In this document: in pieces, positions 6,525-10,111 of the stretch | Position numbering within the stretch: the stretch's first letter is position 1 | Layout: the number at the start of each line of letters is the position of its first letter | Source of the DNA: Planctomycetota bacterium | GTDB lineage: Bacteria > Planctomycetota > UBA1135 > GCA-002686595 | Direction: 5' to 3' | Length of the DNA stretch: 10,111 bases | Assembly (NCBI GenBank): GCA_004296785.1 | Contig: SCVU01000080.1 | Span: 1-10,111, forward strand | Position numbers and translations under genes: made by a program | Notes under the pieces: model-generated | Seen by the model: only the letters and a program-made list of their open reading frames with translations | Databases searched by the model: none | What the model was told of the DNA's origin: nothing

Positions 6525-7520
6525 ATGAACACGAACCCGCTCCGCCTCGTCGTCCCCGCACTCTGCATCGTCCCGCTGTTCCTGTCGGCCGAGCCGCGCG
6601 GCACGCGCATCGCGTTCGGCGTGGAAGCCGGGGCGAAGGTCCGCAAGACGATCACGCAGACGTCGCAGATGCAGCTCGAGAGCCTGACGATGAGCGTCAA
6701 CGGCGAGGAGCGCGACATGGGCGAGCTCGAGCAGCGCGGCGAGTCGAACGAGAAGTACGTGTTCCTCGACGAGTACAAGCAGGTCGAGAAGGGCGAGCTG
6801 CGCGCGCTCGTACGAACGTACGAGGAGGCTTCCGACACGCAGGTGCAGTCGATGAAATCGCCGCGCGGCGAACAGAGCCGCGAGCGCGAGGCGAAGACCG
6901 AACTGCTCGGCAAGTCGGTCGCGTTCCAGTTCGACGCGGAGAAGGACGAGTGGAAGCGCGAGTTCGTCGGCGATGCCGGCGACGATGCGCTGCTGCCGGG
7001 CCTGGACGCGGAGTACGAACTGCTCGGCCTGCTGCCCGAAGCAGAGGTCGGCGCGGGCGATCAGTGGGAGCTCGACACGCGCGCGCTCGCGGCGCTGGCG
7101 TTCCCCGGTGGCGACCTCGGCATGCACGGCGAAGACGACAACGCGGCCGAGGTCGCGGGCCGCAAGGCGATGCGCGACGCCTTCGAGGGCAAGGGCAAGG
7201 CGACGTTCAAGGGCCTGCGCGAAGAGGGCGGCGTGTCGCTCGCGGAGATCGAGTTCGAGGCGGACGTCTCGGCGAAGTGGGACGTCGAGCGCGATGGCGG
7301 AGCGACCGAACAGCGCTCGATGGCGATGAAGCTCAAGGGCGAGCTCGCGTGGAACATGTCCAAGCAGCGCGCCGAGCACGTCGAGGTCGAGCGCGAGGGC
7401 AAGCTCGAAATGCACGCGAAGAGCTCGATGTCGCGCGGCGAGCAGAGCTTCGAGATCGCGACCGACACCGTCCTCGGTCTCACCGGCAAGGACGAGTTCC
7501 AGTTCGCGCCGGCCGACTGA
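6525..7520 (+). CDS. Secreted or periplasmic acidic protein of unknown function
   Basis: This is a 331-aa protein with a short signal peptide: a polar start, hydrophobic core LVVPALCIVPLFL (residues 8-20), then a likely cleavage region around SAEP/RG (21-25). The mature protein is highly charged and rich in Glu, Asp and Lys, with alternating patterns suggesting beta strands and no further membrane segment. GAGDQWELD (177-184) resembles the 'xVGDxW' turn of DUF6263-like periplasmic proteins, but I cannot assign the family with confidence. Two similar short stretches, PRGEQSRE (113-120) and SRGEQSFE (303-310), may reflect an internal duplication. The ATG at 6525 is preferred over the ATG at 6471, which overlaps the upstream gene and would add 18 residues before the signal peptide. 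It follows the zinc-ribbon gene by 46 bp on the same strand and is convergent with the DNA methyltransferase gene. Confidence 0.8.
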   Translation: MNTNPLRLVVPALCIVPLFLSAEPRGTRIAFGVEAGAKVRKTITQTSQMQLESLTMSVNGEERDMGELEQRGESNEKYVFLDEYKQVEKGELRALVRTYEEASDTQVQSMKSPRGEQSREREAKTELLGKSVAFQFDAEKDEWKREFVGDAGDDALLPGLDAEYELLGLLPEAEVGAGDQWELDTRALAALAFPGGDLGMHGEDDNAAEVAGRKAMRDAFEGKGKATFKGLREEGGVSLAEIEFEADVSAKWDVERDGGATEQRSMAMKLKGELAWNMSKQRAEHVEVEREGKLEMHAKSSMSRGEQSFEIATDTVLGLTGKDEFQFAPAD

Positions 7521-7535
7521 GCGGCGCGCGCCTCA
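7518..7535. terminator. Small palindrome spanning two convergent stop codons
   Basis: TGAGCG at the end of the secreted-protein gene can pair with CG-C-CTCA at the end of the methyltransferase gene, giving 6 bp with one bulged base around GCGCG. Both stop codons form part of the arms. There is no T-tract. It may aid bidirectional termination in this 12-bp gap, but chance pairing is quite possible. Confidence 0.22.
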
Positions 7536-8222
7536 GCTCGCCTGCTTCTTCGCGATCAGCAGGTGGTTGAAGCCGCGCAGGAAGTAGTTCCCCTCCTCGG
7601 CGGCCTTGTGGTACGCGGGCTTCTCGAGCTTGCGATTGCCGCGCACCACGGCGACGTGATCGACCGGTCGGAAGCGCCGCGTCAACAGCTCCATCGCGCG
7701 CGCGCCGATCGGCGCGAACCCGTGCTGCTTCTCGAAGCTGTCGGACACGTACAGGCCGATGTAGCGCCGATCGCGCAGCACGCGCGCGGCTTCGGCCAGG
7801 CACTGGTCGAGTGCGGCGTAGTACTCGTCGCCGAATGCCGACAGCCGTCCCAGGCACTTCGGGTCGTCCGAGTACTCGAGGTGCGTCGAGTACGGCGGGT
7901 CCATGAACACGAAGTCGACCTTGCCCTCCTCGAGCGGCAGCTTGCGCGCGTCGGCGCGGAACACGTCGGGACGCGACGGCGCGAGGTCGTAGCCGAGCGC
8001 GCGCCGGCCGAGCTCGCGCGCGACGTCGAGCGTCGTGCCGCCGCCGCAGAACGGATCGACGACGAGGTCGTTCTCCCGCGTGTAGCGCTGCAGCAGGTTC
8101 CAGATCACCCACGCCGGCGTGCGACCTTCGTAGCGCGGATCGCCCTTGTTCCCGCCCGCGTACTGCTGGGTCGGGTGGTACCACAGCGTCGTGGTCTGCA
8201 GTTTCGGAGGCAGCGGAGACAT
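7533..8222 (-). CDS. Solitary DPPY-type DNA methyltransferase (N6-adenine or N4-cytosine)
   Basis: This 229-aa protein has both hallmark motifs of amino-methyltransferases. The SAM-binding motif I is DPFCGGGTT (residues 56-64), preceded by TPAWVIWNLLQRYTREN. The catalytic motif IV is DPPY (108-111) in FMDPPYSTHLEY. The strand-2 acidic residue is in GYDLAPSRPD (77-86) and a motif-III-like segment is FRADARKLP (88-95). The order is I then IV, with no room for a sizeable target-recognition domain between them. The C-terminal half (KPAYHKAAEEGNYFLRGFNHLLIAKK) is compact. DPPY usually marks N4-cytosine or N6-adenine transfer to DNA, although related enzymes modify RNA. No restriction nuclease lies nearby, so an orphan regulatory or housekeeping role is inferred. 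The ATG at 8222 opens directly on the conserved N-terminus; no Shine-Dalgarno site is evident. The divergent neighbour is the DUF2959 lipoprotein. Confidence 0.85.
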   Translation of the reverse strand: MSPLPPKLQTTTLWYHPTQQYAGGNKGDPRYEGRTPAWVIWNLLQRYTRENDLVVDPFCGGGTTLDVARELGRRALGYDLAPSRPDVFRADARKLPLEEGKVDFVFMDPPYSTHLEYSDDPKCLGRLSAFGDEYYAALDQCLAEAARVLRDRRYIGLYVSDSFEKQHGFAPIGARAMELLTRRFRPVDHVAVVRGNRKLEKPAYHKAAEEGNYFLRGFNHLLIAKKQAS

Positions 8223-8285
8223 GCGAACGGCGCGGAACGGGGCCGCGGCCGGCCCAGGGTACGTTCTCGTATCGAGCGCGTCTTT

Positions 8286-8297
8286 GGGCTAGCTTGG
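8286..8297 (+). promoter_or_regulatory. GGGCTAGCTTGG motif, candidate promoter element in a divergent spacer
   Basis: It lies in the 129-bp spacer between the divergent DNA methyltransferase and lipoprotein genes, 54 nt before the lipoprotein ATG. It matches the GCTA(T/G)C pattern at 6493-6504 and 5303-5314. Its core GCTAGC is self-complementary, so it could act in either direction. No clear -35 box was found. Confidence 0.27.
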
Positions 8298-8351
8298 CGC
8301 GCACGCGGCCGGGAGCGCCGGAAACGCACTCGCGCCCGCCCAAACTCCACC

Positions 8352-9008
8352 ATGCGCTTCACGAGCCTGCTGCCCGCCATCCTGATCGCTCTGCTGCCCG
8401 CGCCGTTCCTCACGGGTTGCGCGTCCACGCGCTACCAGGTGCTCAACGCGCTCGGAGAGGATCCGAAGCCGCTGCTGAAGGAGAGCATGAACGCGCTGCG
8501 CGACAGCCTCGAAGCGGCCGCCGGAGCGTCGAACAGCGCGTACGACCGGCTGCGCCTGATGGGAGAGAGCAAGGCGACGATCGACGCGGCGATCCGCGAC
8601 AGCTACGACGACGCGTGCAAGAAGCTGCAGTCGGCGCTGAAGGACATCAAAACGGACGCGCGCAACACCGAGGACAACGCGCTCGCGACGTTCAATAACT
8701 GGGGCAAGGCGCTCGACGACATCAAGGATCCGAGCCTGCGTTCGAAGAGCAAGGCGAACCTCGATCGCGCGCGCACCACGCACACCGACCTGATGGCGGT
8801 GCTGGTCGACGGACAGGCGGGCCTGCACAAGCTGTCGTCGAGCTGCTCCGACCTCGGGCGCTTCGTCGAGCACAACTCGGCCGCGCAGGCGACCGCGGAG
8901 ATCCAGCGCAAGCTGCCTTCGATTTCGACGCAGGTCGACGGCTGCAAGAAGCTCGTCGAAGCCTGCCAGCGCAAGCTCCAGGACCTGGGTCAGGCGCTGG
9001 ACGGCTGA
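8352..9008 (+). CDS. DUF2959-like outer-membrane lipoprotein
   Basis: This 218-aa protein starts with a lipoprotein signal: hydrophobic LLPAILIALLPAPF, then lipobox L20-T21-G22-C23. The residue after the lipidated Cys is Ala rather than Asp, which by the usual rule suggests sorting to the outer membrane. The mature chain is predicted almost entirely alpha-helical, with coiled-coil-like heptads (LKESMNALRDSLEAAAGAS; DDACKKLQSALKDIKTDARN). The segment NALATFNNWGKALDDIKDPSLR (109-130, key residues F113, W117, P127, S128, L129, R130) fits the DUF2959 pattern of an F..W motif followed by xPSLR. FVEHN near 171-175 corresponds to its LKHNLN region. The family function is not established. The ATG at 8352 begins the signal peptide; the same frame extends far upstream antisense to the methyltransferase gene, which I regard as non-coding. 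Confidence 0.85.
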   Translation: MRFTSLLPAILIALLPAPFLTGCASTRYQVLNALGEDPKPLLKESMNALRDSLEAAAGASNSAYDRLRLMGESKATIDAAIRDSYDDACKKLQSALKDIKTDARNTEDNALATFNNWGKALDDIKDPSLRSKSKANLDRARTTHTDLMAVLVDGQAGLHKLSSSCSDLGRFVEHNSAAQATAEIQRKLPSISTQVDGCKKLVEACQRKLQDLGQALDG

Positions 9009-9019
9009 TTGCGCACATG

Positions 9020-9039
9020 CGCGCGGCGAGCCCCGCGCG
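9020..9039. terminator. 7-bp GC hairpin between convergent genes, candidate bidirectional terminator
   Basis: The arms CGCGCGG and CCGCGCG pair perfectly around a 6-nt loop (CGAGCC). It sits between the lipoprotein stop (9008) and the stop of the small membrane protein (9046). A smaller palindrome, GCGCA-CA-TGCGC (9011-9022), partly overlaps it. No T-tract follows on either strand. Confidence 0.42.
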
Positions 9040-9045
9040 TCTCGC

Positions 9046-9402
9046 TCAGCCTTCGCTCGGAGCGACGGCGCCGGTTCCGATCGCCGGTGAGGTCGGCACG
9101 GTCGGCGTGAGCGCGGCGGCCGGAGCGCCGCCGACGGGCTTCAGCAAGAGCGGCATGCGCGCGGAGGTGCGCGGAGCGACCTGACCGATCCGGCGCTGGT
9201 GGCCGTTCGCCCGGTAGGCACTGCCCTTCGGAGCCTGGCCGGCGTACCCGGCCGAGCCGGGGACGACCCGAGCATTGGACGGGCCCCACGGCGACGCGGC
9301 GTTCACGACTTGCGGCTTCGTCCCGTCGAGGTACCAGCACAGACAGGTGCCGATCCCGAGCAGGATCGAAGCGACGACGGCGAGCAGGCGAGGGTAGGAC
9401 AT
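9046..9402 (-). CDS. Small membrane-anchored protein of unknown function
   Basis: The product is 118 aa. One N-terminal hydrophobic helix (residues 6-24, LLAVVASILLGIGTCLCWY) would be a signal anchor, leaving a short Pro/Ala/Gly-rich basic domain (30-118) in the periplasm. SPWGPSNARVV and GYAGQAPKGSAYRANGHQ are distinctive but match no family I know. The tail is low-complexity (PAAALTPTVPTSP). I placed the start at the ATG at 9402, immediately before the helix. A longer frame reaches an ATG at 9528 but would cross the stem-loop region and adds residues with no coding character. No Shine-Dalgarno site is seen. The hydrophobic segment and correct frame closure make it more likely than not a gene, but it could be a spurious ORF. 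Confidence 0.5.
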   Translation of the reverse strand: MSYPRLLAVVASILLGIGTCLCWYLDGTKPQVVNAASPWGPSNARVVPGSAGYAGQAPKGSAYRANGHQRRIGQVAPRTSARMPLLLKPVGGAPAAALTPTVPTSPAIGTGAVAPSEG

Positions 9403-9591
9403 GGGCTTGGCGGGGCTGCGAGGCTCGACCGGGGCCGTCGGGCGCTCTGGACCTATCAGCGTTTCAATAGTGCACGCAGAATCAAGGGCTACGAACGCAA
9501 TGCTTGGGTATTGGCGCGGGCCACCCACTTCCCGCGCTGGCGTTGGACGCCCCCGGCGTCCGAAAAGTGCCCCTGGGCCGAGCGTCTAAGC
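9403..9591. other. Intergenic region with a locally AT-richer stretch
   Basis: These 189 bases separate the peptidase stop and the small membrane gene, both on the minus strand. The part around 9450-9512 (with TTTCAATAG, AGAATCAAG and GGTATTGG) is visibly lower in GC than the rest of the window and probably holds the promoter of the small membrane gene. I could not place -35 and -10 boxes at proper spacing. Two stem-loops occupy 9514-9561. Confidence 0.45.
9514..9561 (-). terminator. Tandem stem-loops downstream of the peptidase gene
   Basis: The first hairpin after the peptidase stop has arms GGACGCC and GGCGTCC (9545-9551 and 9555-9561), a perfect 7 bp with a 3-nt loop. The second has arms GCGCGGG and CCCGCGC (9514-9520 and 9531-9537), a perfect 7 bp with a 10-nt loop. 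In the peptidase direction no U-run follows either, though CTTTTC precedes the first. Position 30 nt past the stop suggests transcript termination or 3'-end protection. Confidence 0.42.
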
Positions 9592-10111
9592 TTATTTCCG
9601 GGCGCCGGCGCCGACTTCGCTCCGCCGCAGCCACAGCTCGAGGGCGTCGAAGCGCGATTCCCGCCCGAGGAACGCGCGCACGAGATCCGCGGCATCGCGA
9701 CTCCCTCCGGGAGCCAGCACATCGGCGCGCCAGCGCTCGGCGGTCCCCCGGTCCATCAGGTCCGTCCCGAAGCGCGCGAGCACGTCCTTCGCGATGACCA
9801 GCGACCACATGTACGTGTAATACATCGCCGAGTAGCCGTGGAGGTGCCCGAACGACGCCTCGAAGTGCGTCCCCTCGAGGTGCTCGAACGGCAGCAGCGC
9901 GCGCTTGAGCTCCACCAGGCGCTCGCCGAGCTCGCGCGCGTCCGGCGGCCGCAAGTGGTAGTCGAGCGCGAGCCGCGCGTAGAACATCTGCACGAGCACG
10001 TGCGTCGCCTTGCCGCACTCGTCGGCGCGCCGCATCCGCTCGACGAGCTCCGCCGGGATCGGCTCGCCGGTCTTCACGTGCAGCGCGAAGCGCGCGAGCA
10101 CGCGCGGGTCC
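9592..10111 (-). CDS. M3-family metallopeptidase (oligopeptidase), C-terminal part only
   Basis: The frame is open to the window edge (DPR precedes the GTG at 10101), so the true start and the HExxH zinc site lie outside. What remains is the C-terminal ~172 residues of a thimet-oligopeptidase/Dcp/oligopeptidase-A-like zinc peptidase, which cleaves short peptides. Matching features include LARFALHVKTGEPIPAEL; the substrate-binding segment HLHGYSAMYYTYMW (9805-9846), equivalent to the HxxGYxAxYYSYxW signature whose His and Tyr residues contact substrate; LAPGGSRDAADLV; and the terminal FLGRESRFDALELWL (family F.GR.P....L). The stop is TAA at 9592-9594. It cannot be told here whether the protein is cytoplasmic or exported, since the N-terminus is missing. 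It is followed by tandem stem-loops, suggesting the transcript ends here. Confidence 0.88.
   Translation of the reverse strand, partial: DPRVLARFALHVKTGEPIPAELVERMRRADECGKATHVLVQMFYARLALDYHLRPPDARELGERLVELKRALLPFEHLEGTHFEASFGHLHGYSAMYYTYMWSLVIAKDVLARFGTDLMDRGTAERWRADVLAPGGSRDAADLVRAFLGRESRFDALELWLRRSEVGAGARK

Noticed and set aside
5321..6913. Long minus-strand frames (530 and 490 residues) antisense to the zinc-ribbon and secreted-protein genes, to 7415
   Set aside because: The plus-strand genes have zinc knuckles, a membrane helix and a signal peptide. The antisense frames are Arg/Leu-rich mirror products with no motif.
8241..8250. Perfect palindrome GGCCGCGGCC in the divergent spacer
   Set aside because: A run of G/C only; such palindromes are expected by chance at this composition and it has no informative position.
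7563..8351. Upstream extension of the lipoprotein frame antisense to the DNA methyltransferase
   Set aside because: The lipobox signal peptide starts at 8352, and an internal lipoprotein signal after 260 residues makes no sense.
1..10111. tRNA, rRNA, CRISPR repeats, insertion sequences, phage or toxin-antitoxin genes
   Set aside because: Looked for on both strands by eye; no cloverleaf, repeated spacer pattern, transposase or terminal inverted repeat was found.

Overview
The window is very GC-rich (roughly 70% by eye), with strong G/C bias at third codon positions. It is packed with bacterial genes on both strands and shows almost no classical Shine-Dalgarno sites or U-tract terminators. The gene content fits an environmental Gram-negative-type bacterium. 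It includes a DUF2959-type lipoprotein, a stomatin/prohibitin (SPFH) protein with a C-terminal zinc ribbon, a hybrid diguanylate cyclase, and a methyltransferase/flavoprotein pair like those beside type III polyketide synthases. A high-GC planctomycete or a myxobacterium-like lineage is plausible, but no marker gene here settles the phylum. I see no rRNA, tRNA, CRISPR array, insertion sequence or phage gene.

Layout: (1) Positions 1-1816, minus strand: a SAM methyltransferase (1178-1816) overlaps by 4 nt (GTGA) an FAD-dependent oxidoreductase of the geranylgeranyl-reductase/halogenase-like superfamily (120-1181). A possible third gene starts at 39 and runs off the left edge. (2) Positions 2061-4109, plus: a 682-aa REC-PAS-GGDEF-EAL protein. 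Its GGDEF domain looks intact, while its receiver and EAL domains have lost key residues. Two stem-loops lie just upstream. (3) Positions 4155-6478: a divergent pair made of the SPFH/zinc-ribbon protein (minus) and a double-zinc-ribbon, tail-anchored membrane protein (plus). They resemble the YdjI/YdjG type of membrane-stress proteins, but no pspA is visible. (4) Positions 6525-7520, plus: an unrecognised secreted acidic protein. (5) Positions 7533-8222, minus: a small solitary DPPY-type DNA methyltransferase. (6) Positions 8352-9008, plus: a DUF2959-like lipoprotein. (7) Positions 9046-9402, minus: a small membrane-anchored unknown protein. (8) Positions 9592-10111, minus: the C-terminal part of an M3-family metallopeptidase, cut by the right edge.

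Functional themes: the left end looks like tailoring enzymes of a lipid or polyketide pathway. The middle (4155-9402) is rich in envelope proteins: SPFH, tail-anchored zinc ribbon, secreted, lipoprotein and membrane-anchored. The c-di-GMP enzyme is the only obvious signalling gene.

Two non-coding patterns stand out. GC-rich hairpins without U-tracts sit at each convergent gene junction. A short GCTA(T/G)C-containing motif occurs in three intergenic regions and may be a promoter element.
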